Shown here piece by piece: positions 18,767-27,108 of a stretch of 64,000 bases of DNA. Position 1 is the stretch's first letter, and each line of letters starts with the position of its first letter. The DNA is from Bradyrhizobium sp. RP6. GTDB lineage: Bacteria; Pseudomonadota; Alphaproteobacteria; Rhizobiales; Xanthobacteraceae. The translations under genes and the position numbers were made by a program. Location of the stretch: contig NZ_RQIT01000005.1 of NCBI RefSeq assembly GCF_003837805.1, forward strand, positions 242,600 through 306,599, in the 5' to 3' direction. The notes under the pieces were generated by a model. It was not told the DNA's origin. It saw nothing but the letters and a program-made list of their open reading frames with translations, and searched no databases.

Positions 18767-18798
18767 GTGTCAGCTCTGACTGGAGCGGCGGGCTCTTA

Positions 18799-18924
18799 CC
18801 TCTCCCGCTTGCGGGAGAGGTCGACGCGCTCGAAGAGCGCGGCGGGTGAGGGCTTTCTCCTCTTGGGGAGTCTCCCTAGAGGAGACACCCTCTCCCCAGC
18901 CCTCTCCCGCAAGCGGGAGAGGGA
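18799..18924. repeat. Palindromic repeat inside the efflux operon
   Basis: CTCTCCCGCTTGCGGGAGAG at the left and CTCTCCCGCAAGCGGGAGAG at the right are each palindromic and flank an imperfect inverted middle (TCTCCCTAGAGGAGA). It fills the gap between the fusion-protein and permease genes. Confidence 0.75.
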
Positions 18925-18968
18925 GCGCACCTGCATTCGGAGCAGCGGCGCGGCTCATGTCATCGCCC

Positions 18969-20279
18969 CTACTGCGGATGGCCCGTGGGATCGTCGAGAT
19001 CGACCTCGCTGTCGGCGTCGGCGGCGCCCTTGTTGGTGTCGACGGTCGCGTAAACCGACATGCCGGCGCGGAGAAGGTTCTGCTTGGCCACCGACTTCGG
19101 CACGCGAATGCGGACCGGCACGCGTTGCACGATCTTGGTGAAATTGCCGGTGGCGTTGTCCGGCGGCAGCAGGGTGAACACCGAGCCCGCGCCCGCCGCG
19201 ATGCTGTCGACGACGCCGGAGAACTTGCGCATGCCGTAGGCGTCGACCTTGATCGTCACCGGCTGGCCGGGGCGGATACGCTTGAGCTGCGTTTCCTTGA
19301 AGTTGGCGTCGATATAGACGTCGTCGAGCGGCACGATGTTGCCGAGGCGCTGGCCGACCGCGACGAAGTCGCCGGTGTTGACCAGGCGATTGGAGAACGT
19401 GCCGTTGACCGGCGCACGCACCGCGGTGAAGCCGAGGTCGCGCTCGGCCTTGGCGAGCGTGGTCTTGAGCTCGGCGAGCTGGGCCTGTGCTTCGGCCTGC
19501 TGCGCTTTGGCTACATCGACATTGCTGACGGCAACGTCGTAGGCGGCCTGCGCGGCCTTGACCCCGGCGGCGCCCTGATCGCGTCCGGCTTCCGAGCTCT
19601 CGAAGGTGGCGCGCGAGGCAAAGCCCTTGCTGCTCAGCGCCTGCTGGCGCTCATAGTCGAGGTCGGCGCGCTTGAGGCCCGCTTCCGCGGAGACGAGCTG
19701 CGCCTTGGCCTGCGCGACCTGGCTGTCGAGCGCGGCGACCTGGCGGCCGATGCGATCGATGGTGGCCTGCTGGGTCGCGATCTTGGTCGCGGCGGCTTCG
19801 ACCGCGATCTTGTAGTCGCCGTCGTCGATGCGAAAGACGATGTCGCCGGCACGGACCGGCGTGTTGTCACCGGCGAGGATCGAGGAGATATGGCCGGCAA
19901 CGCGCGCGCCGAGCATGGTGTTGTTGGCGCGCACATAGGCGTCGTCGGTCGAGATATAGAAGCGGCCGACCAGCGTGTAATAGCCGGCATAGCCCGCAAC
20001 AGCGAGCGCGAGGACGAGGCCGACGCCCATCAGGACGAATTTGCGCTTGCCGGATTTGGGCGCACCGGCGGCGGGCGCGCCTGGCGCGGGTGCAGACGGC
20101 TTGTCGGTCACGGGCTGGTCTGGCGCCACCGGGGCCGGACGTCTGGTTTCCTCCGGTACATGAGCGCGCAACTGCCCGGCAGGGGATGCGGCTGTCTCGG
20201 ACGCAGCATCATCGCCCGACTGCTCCTCCACCGCTCCCTGGCGAAGGACGCGAGCCGTCTGGTCTCTCGATACGGCCAT
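18969..20279 (-). CDS. HlyD/EmrA-family membrane fusion protein
   Basis: 436 aa. A ~70-residue cytoplasmic Pro/Ala-rich N-terminus precedes one membrane helix (about residues 82-104), then GRFYISTDDAYVRANNTML (the usual EmrA entry strand), a lipoyl half-motif, a long alpha-helical hairpin rich in Ala/Gln (about 165-280), the second lipoyl half (FTAVRAPVNGTFSNR) and a beta-barrel domain. It links the inner-membrane permease to an outer-membrane channel. ATG 20279 has GGGGAGGGCC upstream. The gene is divergent from tetR with a perfect palindrome between them. The long Pro-rich N-terminal extension is unusual. Confidence 0.92.
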   Translation of the reverse strand: MAVSRDQTARVLRQGAVEEQSGDDAASETAASPAGQLRAHVPEETRRPAPVAPDQPVTDKPSAPAPGAPAAGAPKSGKRKFVLMGVGLVLALAVAGYAGYYTLVGRFYISTDDAYVRANNTMLGARVAGHISSILAGDNTPVRAGDIVFRIDDGDYKIAVEAAATKIATQQATIDRIGRQVAALDSQVAQAKAQLVSAEAGLKRADLDYERQQALSSKGFASRATFESSEAGRDQGAAGVKAAQAAYDVAVSNVDVAKAQQAEAQAQLAELKTTLAKAERDLGFTAVRAPVNGTFSNRLVNTGDFVAVGQRLGNIVPLDDVYIDANFKETQLKRIRPGQPVTIKVDAYGMRKFSGVVDSIAAGAGSVFTLLPPDNATGNFTKIVQRVPVRIRVPKSVAKQNLLRAGMSVYATVDTNKGAADADSEVDLDDPTGHPQ

Positions 20280-20352
20280 AAAGGCCCTCCCCAAAATAAG
20301 TGCGAGCAAGGGGCCGCTGCGCAGCCGGTTCCTTCTCGCTCATTTCAAGTAT

Positions 20353-20377
20353 CATTGACCGAACGGTTCGGTCAATG
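20353..20377. promoter_or_regulatory. Perfect 25-bp palindrome, TetR operator
   Basis: Half-site CATTGACCGAAC, one central G, then GTTCGGTCAATG, with no mismatch. It lies about 75 bases upstream of the efflux genes and about 100 bases upstream of tetR, in the shared divergent promoter region, and overlaps a TTGACC that could be a -35. This is the classical layout for a TetR repressor controlling itself and an efflux operon. Confidence 0.85.
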
Positions 20378-20474
20378 TAAACAATTTTCGCGGACGGGAC
20401 CGTACGACCTCGAAGGCTTTATTCGGGTTTCATCGACCTGATCCGGTCCGAAAACCTTCCGAGACCCTAAACCA

Positions 20475-21110
20475 ATGGTTGCATTTGCCAAGGAACATCC
20501 GCAGGTTGTCCATGAAGAGGACAGCTCCAAGCGCCGCCAGATCCTGGACGGCGCCCGCAAGGTGTTCATGGACCTCGGTTTCGACGGCGCCAGCATGGGC
20601 GAGATCGCACGCGCCGCGCAGGTCTCGAAAGGCACGCTCTACGTCTACTTCGCCGACAAATGTGCGCTGTTCGAAGCCATCCTCGAGCAGGAAGCGCTTC
20701 AGCACGGCCAGGTCGTGTTCAATTTCGATCCCACCCGTGATGCCAAGACCACGCTGAAGGAGTTTGGCCTCGCCTACCTTCACCTGGTCTGCCGGCCCGG
20801 TGGCGGATCGGCGATCCGCACCGTGATGGCAATCGCCGAACGTATGCCGGATGTCGGCCGCCGTTACTATGGGCGCGTTCTCGACAAGTCCATCAACCGC
20901 CTCTCCAGCTATCTCAAGGCCCGTGTCGCCGCGGGCGATCTCGATATCGACGATTGCGATCTCGCCGCCTCGCAGTTCATGGAGCTGTGCAAGGCCTCGC
21001 TGTTCCTGCCCTTCGTCTTCCAGGCCGCGCCCGCGCCATCAGAACAGCGCATGACCGAGGTGGTCGACAGCGCAACGCGGATGTTCCTGGCCGCGTACAA
21101 GACGACGTAG
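20475..21110 (+). CDS. TetR-family transcriptional repressor of the divergent efflux genes
   Basis: 211 aa. The N-terminal HTH (about residues 20-66: RRQILDGARKVFMDLGFDGA, MGEIARAAQVSKGTLYVYF) is the AcrR/TetR type; the all-helical C-terminal domain (TetR_C, about 85-205) is the ligand/dimer region. It is divergent from the EmrA-like/MFS genes across a 195-base gap containing a perfect 25-bp palindrome, so autoregulated control of efflux is the straightforward reading. Confidence 0.92.
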   Translation: MVAFAKEHPQVVHEEDSSKRRQILDGARKVFMDLGFDGASMGEIARAAQVSKGTLYVYFADKCALFEAILEQEALQHGQVVFNFDPTRDAKTTLKEFGLAYLHLVCRPGGGSAIRTVMAIAERMPDVGRRYYGRVLDKSINRLSSYLKARVAAGDLDIDDCDLAASQFMELCKASLFLPFVFQAAPAPSEQRMTEVVDSATRMFLAAYKTT

Positions 21111-21153
21111 CAGCGCGTTGCGCATACGGGCGGGGCGGCACTATATTGCAGCC

Positions 21154-21486
21154 ATGTCTCGTGATCTTCGCCCCCCGGTCGATATCCTCCACTACGAGAT
21201 CGTCCAGGAACAGGCCTCCGCACTTGGACGGATGGGCCGCGCGCTCGAACAGAGCCTCACGCGCTTGCGCGAATTCGACGCTGCCCACGCACACCCCGAG
21301 GATCCGGCCTCAATGCAACCGGCCAGGCGCAAGCTGGTGATGGAAGCCGGTGACGCGCTTTGGATGTTCGTCGTCCAACGTGAGGCGTCCGGCTTGCGCG
21401 ACAGCCGCCATATCATGCGCACCTACAACGTCCCGAGCGAGGTGCAGCGGTGCATGGGGCTGCCTCCGTCGAAGCCGGCCTCGTAG
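21154..21486 (+). CDS. Conserved hypothetical protein (DUF6665-like)
   Basis: 110-aa soluble protein, no signal or membrane segment, largely helical (ILHYEIVQEQASALGRMGRA, then LVMEAGDALWMFVVQREASG, RHIMRTYNVP). I believe this corresponds to DUF6665, common in Bradyrhizobiaceae, but the assignment is from memory. ATG 21154 (MSRDLRPP) is chosen; the frame opens slightly upstream at 21118. It follows tetR by 43 bases in the same direction. Function unknown. Confidence 0.65.
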   Translation: MSRDLRPPVDILHYEIVQEQASALGRMGRALEQSLTRLREFDAAHAHPEDPASMQPARRKLVMEAGDALWMFVVQREASGLRDSRHIMRTYNVPSEVQRCMGLPPSKPAS

Positions 21487-21514
21487 TGATTTCCGGCAGA
21501 TCTGCAAAAGAAGG

Positions 21515-22720
21515 CTACTCGTCGACGTACTCGTCTTCTTCGCGCTTGCGCGCCATGCTCTTGCGCGCACCCAGCGCGCCGGTGATGGAGGGATCGCGCG
21601 CGTTGGCATAGGGGTTGCGCGACTGCGCGCGCGCGGCGACCTCCTCGCCGGACACGGCGGCAGGCTGGCAGATCAGGCGGCGGCTGGCGCGGCGCATCAG
21701 GTCGACGTGAATGTGATCGTAGTGAAAGACGTTCGAGCCCGGCGCGAGCACGGTGGTGAAATGCGCACACGCTCCCGATTGCACGTCGCGCAGGAAACCC
21801 TGTTCCTCCGGCATGCCGCGCCAGCCGTCCTTCACGGTGACGCGGCGGCCGTCGGCGAGCACGAAGGCGGAAATGTCGAGCGCGTTGCCGAAGGCGTGCT
21901 CGGAGATGTGGGCCCGCGAGTTGCCGTTCATGCCGCGGCACGAATAGGCGGAGATCTGCTTGATCTCGGCGACGCGGACGCCGAACCAGCGCATCGCCGA
22001 GGGCTGCACCGTGTCGGCGAGCCAGCGGTCGAGCTCGGACACGATCGGACAGGCCAGCGTCGCCGTCGGCTTGATCGCGACGGGCCCGACCGCTGTGACG
22101 GGATTGCCCTGCGCCGGACCAAGGCGCGGCAGTGGCTGCTGCGCGGGCGCCTGCGAGTAAGGCGCAGGACGAGCCGGATAGCTCGGCGCATTCATGTAGC
22201 GCGCAGCCCCGGCGGCATCGGTGCCTTCGGGCGGCAGATCGATTTCGTCCTCCTGCGGCGCTACGCCGGGCGCGTTCAGCGACATCGGCCCGGTGGAGGC
22301 CCCATAGCCGGACGGCTGGCGCGGCGCGCTCTCGGGATAGTTCGACCGCGGCGGATAGGAGGAAGCCGGGTAGTTCTGACCCTGCGGATAGTTCGATTGC
22401 GGCTGTGTTACGGGCCAGCGCGGCTGGTTGCCGATGCTCCCCGGCGGACGCAATGGCTCGTCGGCAAAGCCATAGGTGCTGGAGGCTTCGCCGATCGCTG
22501 CGACCTTGAGTGGAAACTCGGCGCCGCACTGGCCGGGGCCGGAAATCGGGTCGATGCGGACGATGTCCGCACTCTCCTTCACCGCGCCCGATTTCAGGCA
22601 TGCGGCTTCCGCCTCGGCCCGCCACGGTTCGCGTTCGGCCTGGAAGAAGCCGCGACCGCAACCCGCTAGCGAAACAAGGACGATGGAGCCGACGAGATAC
22701 AAACGAACTCCGCGCGTCAT
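21515..22720 (-). CDS. Extensin-like C-terminal domain lipoprotein
   Basis: 401 aa. An N-terminal lipobox (LVSLAGC, Cys about residue 21) indicates a lipoprotein. A long Pro/Tyr/Gln-rich low-complexity linker (about 85-220) leads to the extensin-like domain (about 225-365): CPIVSELDRWLADTVQPSA, SEHAFGNALDIS and HYDHIHVDL. The His/Asp spacing matches the LAS metallopeptidase fold, so peptidoglycan cleavage is possible. The C-terminus is basic/acidic and disordered. It is convergent with the DUF6665-like gene. Confidence 0.88.
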   Translation of the reverse strand: MTRGVRLYLVGSIVLVSLAGCGRGFFQAEREPWRAEAEAACLKSGAVKESADIVRIDPISGPGQCGAEFPLKVAAIGEASSTYGFADEPLRPPGSIGNQPRWPVTQPQSNYPQGQNYPASSYPPRSNYPESAPRQPSGYGASTGPMSLNAPGVAPQEDEIDLPPEGTDAAGAARYMNAPSYPARPAPYSQAPAQQPLPRLGPAQGNPVTAVGPVAIKPTATLACPIVSELDRWLADTVQPSAMRWFGVRVAEIKQISAYSCRGMNGNSRAHISEHAFGNALDISAFVLADGRRVTVKDGWRGMPEEQGFLRDVQSGACAHFTTVLAPGSNVFHYDHIHVDLMRRASRRLICQPAAVSGEEVAARAQSRNPYANARDPSITGALGARKSMARKREEDEYVDE

Positions 22721-22882
22721 GCACGCACGTTCGGTGAATTTACTTAAAGACTCTTCAACATGTTGATTTCATGCTTCTTTAACCACGTTGGGCGGCGCAC
22801 GGGCGAACCAGCGGCAGCAGGTCTGACTTTTTCCGGTTGCAACTCTCTGTTAACCAAGCGTCCCGCAAACGAGGAGCATCCT

Positions 22883-22966
22883 ATGACCTTCGTTGGGAGA
22901 CTGAGCGTTGTGACCGCCTACCTCGCCATGGCCTTCGTCGGTGCCATCGTACTCGGCATGATCTAG
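22883..22966 (+). CDS. 27-aa single-pass membrane miniprotein
   Basis: ATG 22883 follows GAGGAGCATCCT, a very strong ribosome-binding site at optimal spacing. The peptide MTFVGRLSVVTAYLAMAFVG plus seven more hydrophobic residues forms one membrane helix and stops at TAG 22964-22966. No family is recognisable at this size, but the strong start context and clean helix argue for real translation. It lies between two convergent-reading neighbours with room for its own promoter. Confidence 0.6.
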   Translation: MTFVGRLSVVTAYLAMAFVGAIVLGMI

Positions 22967-23047
22967 AAGCGTTCACTGGCCGCATCACAGCCTGCCATCA
23001 GGCCGCCGAGGCTCTAAAGCGGTGTGAATGCCAGCCTGAGCCGAGCG

Positions 23048-24040
23048 CTAGCCAACCGAGCTCTGCATCAGCGAGTGAAACATCAGGTATCGTGGCATGG
23101 CGCCGTGGACGAACAGCGATGCGCCCGGGACCGCTGCGACGTTGGGATCAAGAACGTCGAGGAAGCTCGACGACTTGCCGAGGTCCTGCCACCGCTGCAG
23201 GGGAATGTGGATCCCCTTGTTGAGGCGGAATTCCTGCACGACCTGGTTCAGCTTCACCGGCCGCTGGTCGTAGGTTAACACTTTCGGGGCGAAAGAGCGC
23301 AATCCCTCGCTCTTGTCCTTGCTCGTCGAGAAGCGGCCGTCATAGTCCCACACCTCTTTCAGGACGGGCTTGAGGTCCTTGGCTTTGTGCAGGAACGTGC
23401 TCATGTATTGGACGCCGGCGCTGTAGCTCGCCGTGATCACCTCCTTGAGATCCATATCCTCGCCTTTCCGTCCTGGAAAACGCTGGTCGCGGATATGCCT
23501 CAGGATCAACTCGATCAAATCCTTCCACTTGTCCGGAAACACGCCGCACGTTTCCGTCGACGCGAGGCTGAAGATCGGCATGATGAGCACGATCTTCTTG
23601 TTCGACGCGGCGAGCTGGGCGCCCTGCTGCTCGCAATAGCGGTAGATGCTGTGCCAGCCGCCGGTCTGGGCCGCGTACTGTCCGTCGTCGTATCCGGCCC
23701 GTTGTGTGGGCAGCGGATGGAAGAAGATGAGCGCGCGGGTGAACTCGGTCGTGCCGTCCGGCACCACGGCGCATACGCGCGCCGGCAACCCTCTCGCGTA
23801 TGCAAACACAAAATTCCTGAACCCGTTGTGCCCGGTGGTCCCCGACCGCAACACCCTGTCGGCCACGACCGTATCCGGAGCGGCGACCTGGAGCCTGTCG
23901 TTCGCCGGAAACGCCTTGGCGCTGGGGTGATCCTTGATTTCACGAATCATCGGGACGCTCTGCGTCTCGAGCGGCCTCTTTGGCTCCCGCTCGACTTCAC
24001 GCGGCGAGCGGTACTCCAGCTCGGGAACGTCTTTCACCAT
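23048..24040 (-). CDS. Unrecognised 330-aa protein, possibly alpha/beta-hydrolase-like
   Basis: No signal peptide or membrane segment. I do not recognise a family. A central strand-turn-helix SYSAGVQYMSTFL (about residue 207) resembles a nucleophile elbow (Gx-S-x-G with the first Gly replaced by Ser), preceded by hydrophobic strands (ALIFFHPLPT, KIVLIMPIFSL) and followed by VWDYDG and a late His (SLFVHGAM), compatible with a lipase/esterase-type fold. ATG 24040, preceded by GGGGTCACGC. It is isolated with large gaps on both sides and its codon use looks somewhat less GC-biased than the neighbours. Confidence 0.6.
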   Translation of the reverse strand: MVKDVPELEYRSPREVEREPKRPLETQSVPMIREIKDHPSAKAFPANDRLQVAAPDTVVADRVLRSGTTGHNGFRNFVFAYARGLPARVCAVVPDGTTEFTRALIFFHPLPTQRAGYDDGQYAAQTGGWHSIYRYCEQQGAQLAASNKKIVLIMPIFSLASTETCGVFPDKWKDLIELILRHIRDQRFPGRKGEDMDLKEVITASYSAGVQYMSTFLHKAKDLKPVLKEVWDYDGRFSTSKDKSEGLRSFAPKVLTYDQRPVKLNQVVQEFRLNKGIHIPLQRWQDLGKSSSFLDVLDPNVAAVPGASLFVHGAMPRYLMFHSLMQSSVG

Positions 24041-24535
24041 GCGTGACCCCTTGTTCGTCGTGGACGGAGGAGCGCGTCAGTGACGGCTGGCTGCGCAGGA
24101 AGGCAGAGCGATCAATTCAGAAGCCGGAGCGATCAAGTTAATCGAAGGGCTACAGGGAGTCCAGAAGTCGAGGCGGCTGCAAATGGGCGAGAAGCGGACA
24201 GCGTCGACACATCTGACGCGAATGATGGATATCAGTTGCCCAATTGAGAAGGCCGCGACGATATTCATTCCCAAGAACGCGTAGCACGATTCACTGCTCC
24301 CGATAACGAGTTGCTATTGCTCCGGGTCACGGCGCTTGCCGGTCTGGATGGCTTTCTCCGCAAGACCGAGCAAGCAGCGAGACGCTGTTACGACCGCGAG
24401 CCGCCGGACACTTCGCGCTGCGCGGCCGTGACTTCAGTCACAGAGGGAGCGAGGCTTGCTGCCTAGAGTCGAACCAGGCTCGCTGGCTTGGCGACATAGA
24501 CCATACCCGCTCAAGGCTGCATCTTTGGAGGTCTC
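24041..24535. other. 495-base gap without a convincing gene
   Basis: Moderately AT-richer than the surrounding genes. GAGCGATCAA occurs twice (24106 and 24127), 21 bases apart in direct orientation, about 70 bases upstream of the orphan gene at 24040, and could be an operator. A 65-codon minus-strand frame (24077-24274) lacks a ribosome-binding site. The DUF2147 promoter presumably lies near the right end. Confidence 0.35.
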
Positions 24536-25327
24536 ATGAAGAAGCTCTATTTCGCCGCCACCGCGCTGTTGCTCGCATCCACCGCCGTGGCGCATGCCGG
24601 CAACGTGATCACCTTCCAGATCGAAGGACAGAAGATCCAGATCCAGGCGCCGAAGAATTGCAGCTCGCTGAACTGCGTCACGATCGTCGCGCCTGGCCTG
24701 TCCAAGAAGCCGATCACGCTGAACAATCTCGATTTCAATGATTTCGGCTCCGAGGACGATGATGACGACACGACGTCCGGCGCGACGATGACGGCGCAGG
24801 GGGCGCGGGCGCCGACCGCTCAGCAGCCGGCACCGCCGACAGCGGTCCAACCGACCGCGCCCGCCGCGCCCACGGTCACAGCGCCGGCCGCGCCGTCAGT
24901 TGGCTTCAACGCTGCGCCGGCAGCGGCACCGGCGCCGGTCGCAGCACCCGCTCCCGTCGCGGCACCCGCACCGGCCGTCACAACGTCGGCGCCTGCGCCG
25001 GTTGCCGCTACCCCTGCTCCTGCTCCTGCTCCTGCGCCTGCTCCGGTCACGCCGATCGGGCTGTGGGCGACCGAAGAGAACAAGGGCAATGTCCGCGTCG
25101 AGCAGTGCGGCGCCAATCTCTGCGGCTATGCCGAGAAGACCAACGAAAAGATCCTGATCAACATGAAGCCCAACGGCGCCAAGTGGAGCGGCCGTATCCA
25201 CGATCCCGACTCCGGTCGCAACTACGACTCCACGATCGCCATGAAGGGGCCGAATGCGATGCGCGTGCAGGGCTGCGCCTTCGGCGGCATGTTCTGCGGC
25301 GGCCAGACCTGGAAGCGCGTGAGCTGA
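24536..25327 (+). CDS. Secreted DUF2147-domain protein with Pro/Ala-rich linker
   Basis: 263 aa with a signal peptide (MKKLYFAATALLLASTAVAH, cleavage after HA near residue 21). An N-terminal beta region (VITFQIEGQKIQIQAPKNC) with two Cys is followed by an acidic run (EDDDDD), then about 80 residues of Pro/Ala repeats, and a C-terminal DUF2147 domain (PIGLWATEENKGNVRVEQCG, CGYAEK, IHDPDSGRNYDSTI, GCAFGGMFCGGQTWKRV). DUF2147 proteins are periplasmic and of unknown function. TTGGAGGTCTC gives a strong start at ATG 24536. Confidence 0.85.
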   Translation: MKKLYFAATALLLASTAVAHAGNVITFQIEGQKIQIQAPKNCSSLNCVTIVAPGLSKKPITLNNLDFNDFGSEDDDDDTTSGATMTAQGARAPTAQQPAPPTAVQPTAPAAPTVTAPAAPSVGFNAAPAAAPAPVAAPAPVAAPAPAVTTSAPAPVAATPAPAPAPAPAPVTPIGLWATEENKGNVRVEQCGANLCGYAEKTNEKILINMKPNGAKWSGRIHDPDSGRNYDSTIAMKGPNAMRVQGCAFGGMFCGGQTWKRVS

Positions 25328-25337
25328 CACCGACGGT

Positions 25338-25398
25338 GTCATCCCGGGGCGACGCCAAGCATCGAACTATGGTGCGCAATTGCGCACCTGGGGATCTC
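25338..25398. repeat. Family A palindromic repeat, half copy (copy 2)
   Basis: GTCATCCCGGGGCGACGC followed by the 18-bp palindrome GGTGCGCAATTGCGCACC. The right half seen at 8243-8352 is missing, replaced by a family B element. Confidence 0.75.
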
Positions 25399-25425
25399 GC
25401 GCGACAGCCTCACTCTGTCTTCTCA

Positions 25426-25530
25426 CCCTGAGGAGCCCGCGCGGCAGGCGTCTCGAAGGGCGAGGCCCAGATTCCGGCCTGCATGGTTCGAGACGGGCGC
25501 AAGCGCGCTCCTCACCATGAGGGGATAGAG
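25426..25530. repeat. Family B intergenic repeat (copy 1)
   Basis: CACCCTGAGGAGCCCGCG with GCGTCTCGAAGG on the left and GGTTCGAGACGGGCGCAAGC with CTCACCATGAGG on the right are imperfect inverted arms. Related elements are at 40626-40792 and 56521-56655. Together with the family A half copy this accounts for most of the 312-base gap before the FecR gene. Confidence 0.7.
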
Positions 25531-25639
25531 TGCCCTCTGTTGTTCGCCTCTCCCCTGCGGCACCTATTCATCCGCCATTCAGCTGCGCCCGGCTGAAATC
25601 CGCAGCTCTCGCCTCGCGTTCTTTCACCGGGACTGTTTC

Positions 25640-27040
25640 GTGGATCTGATGGTGGTTCGGCGCCGCTTCGCGTTCGCGCTTGTGCTGCTGGTCTTGTCGT
25701 TGGCTGGCAGCAACGCGGCTTGTGCATTCGAGGCCATCGAGCTCGCCCAGGCGCAGCCGCAAGCACAGCCGATACCCGGCCCCTCCCCGACGCCGTCGGC
25801 CTCACCGACACCCGCTGCAGACGCACAGCCCGCCGCCGTCGAGCCGATCGGCAACGTCGCGACGGTGACGGGGATCGCGACCGTGATCCGCGACAAGAAC
25901 TCCTATCCGCTGCGCGTGCGCGACGACATCTATCTCAACGACGTGGTGCAGACCTCGTCGAACTCCTCGCTCGGCATCACCTTCCACGACGCCACCACGT
26001 TCAATCTCTCGGCCAGCGCCAGGATCACCATCGACAATTACGTCTACGAGGACGGCGGCAGGCAGAATTCGGCGATCTTCGACGTCGGCAAGGGCACGGT
26101 TGCCTTCGTGGCGGCAGCGGTGGCGAAGACCGGCGACATGAAGATCACGACGCCGACGGCAACGCTCGGCATCCGCGGCACCACCGGCGTCATCGAGGTG
26201 CCGGAAGGCGCGGCGGCGACCAGGGCCGGCAACGTCAACATCAAGCTCTATCCCGACGCCGATGGCCGGGTCGGCCACATCGACGTCGACGACCGCAGCA
26301 GCGGCACGCGGCTCGGCGCGCTGACACGGGCGTCCAGCGGCTTTGCGATCCGGCCCGATGCACGCGGCGCCCGCGGCGTCATGCGCTTTGCCGCGGTACC
26401 GATCACAATTCCCGCGCAGCAGATCGCGCGCGACCGCGGCTTCGTCAGCCAGGTGCATCTGGCGCAAACCACAGGCCGGCAGATCGTCGCCGAGCAGCGC
26501 GACTTCCGCCGCGCCAATCCGGGCGCGCTCAGCCGCATTCCGCGGCCGGTCCAGCCGCAGCAGCAGCAATTGCGGCCGACGACACCCGGACAACAACCAC
26601 AGCGCCAGAACGGACAGCCCGGTCAGGATACCCGCCCGGGTCAGCAGAAGGGCACACCAGGCCGCCAAGGCGCCCAGCCGCCGCGGCAGGGACAAGGCGG
26701 CGCCGTGCAGCCAGGCACGCCGCGCGCCGGTCAGGGGCAGCAGCGACAAGGCGAGCAGGGACGCGTGCCTCAACGCGAAGGCCGGCAACAAGGCACGGGT
26801 CGGCCGCCCGTTGCTCCAGGCATCGGACAAGGCATGCAGCCCGATGGCGGACAGCAGACACAACCGCAAGCACCGCGCAGGGGATTGCAGCCTGGCCAGC
26901 CAGCTCGACCACCTGCTTCCCAACAGCCAGGCGGCATGCAGCGGAACGGTGGCTTCCAGCAGCGCCTGCCCGGCGCACAACGCCCCGCAGCGGCGCGCAG
27001 GCTGGCGCCGGCCCCGAGGGACAGGAGAGAGCGGCGGTGA
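25640..27040 (+). CDS. Secreted FecR-domain protein with Gln/Pro/Gly-rich tail
   Basis: 466 aa. Signal peptide about residues 1-29 (FALVLLVLSLAGSNAACAFE). A Pro-rich stretch precedes a FecR domain (about 72-200: IGNVATVTGIATVIRDKNSY, LRVRDDIYLNDVVQTSSNSS, ARITIDNYVYEDGG, TPTATLGIRGTTGVIEV). The C-terminal ~170 residues are low complexity (Gln, Pro, Gly, Arg). Orphan periplasmic FecR-domain proteins without a sigma/TonB partner are usually of unknown role, possibly envelope or matrix proteins. Start is GTG 25640, with ATG 25649 as alternative. Confidence 0.83.
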   Translation: MDLMVVRRRFAFALVLLVLSLAGSNAACAFEAIELAQAQPQAQPIPGPSPTPSASPTPAADAQPAAVEPIGNVATVTGIATVIRDKNSYPLRVRDDIYLNDVVQTSSNSSLGITFHDATTFNLSASARITIDNYVYEDGGRQNSAIFDVGKGTVAFVAAAVAKTGDMKITTPTATLGIRGTTGVIEVPEGAAATRAGNVNIKLYPDADGRVGHIDVDDRSSGTRLGALTRASSGFAIRPDARGARGVMRFAAVPITIPAQQIARDRGFVSQVHLAQTTGRQIVAEQRDFRRANPGALSRIPRPVQPQQQQLRPTTPGQQPQRQNGQPGQDTRPGQQKGTPGRQGAQPPRQGQGGAVQPGTPRAGQGQQRQGEQGRVPQREGRQQGTGRPPVAPGIGQGMQPDGGQQTQPQAPRRGLQPGQPARPPASQQPGGMQRNGGFQQRLPGAQRPAAARRLAPAPRDRRERR

Positions 27041-27108
27041 CAGAGTCGCCTCAGCGTGAGGCGCGGCGTTGAGGGAAGTCAGCTCTTTCGCCTCGTCATT
27101 GGGAGCGC

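Noticed and set aside
24077..24274. 65-codon minus-strand frame in the large gap before the DUF2147 gene
   Set aside because: No ribosome-binding site and no domain-like character; codon use is not gene-like.
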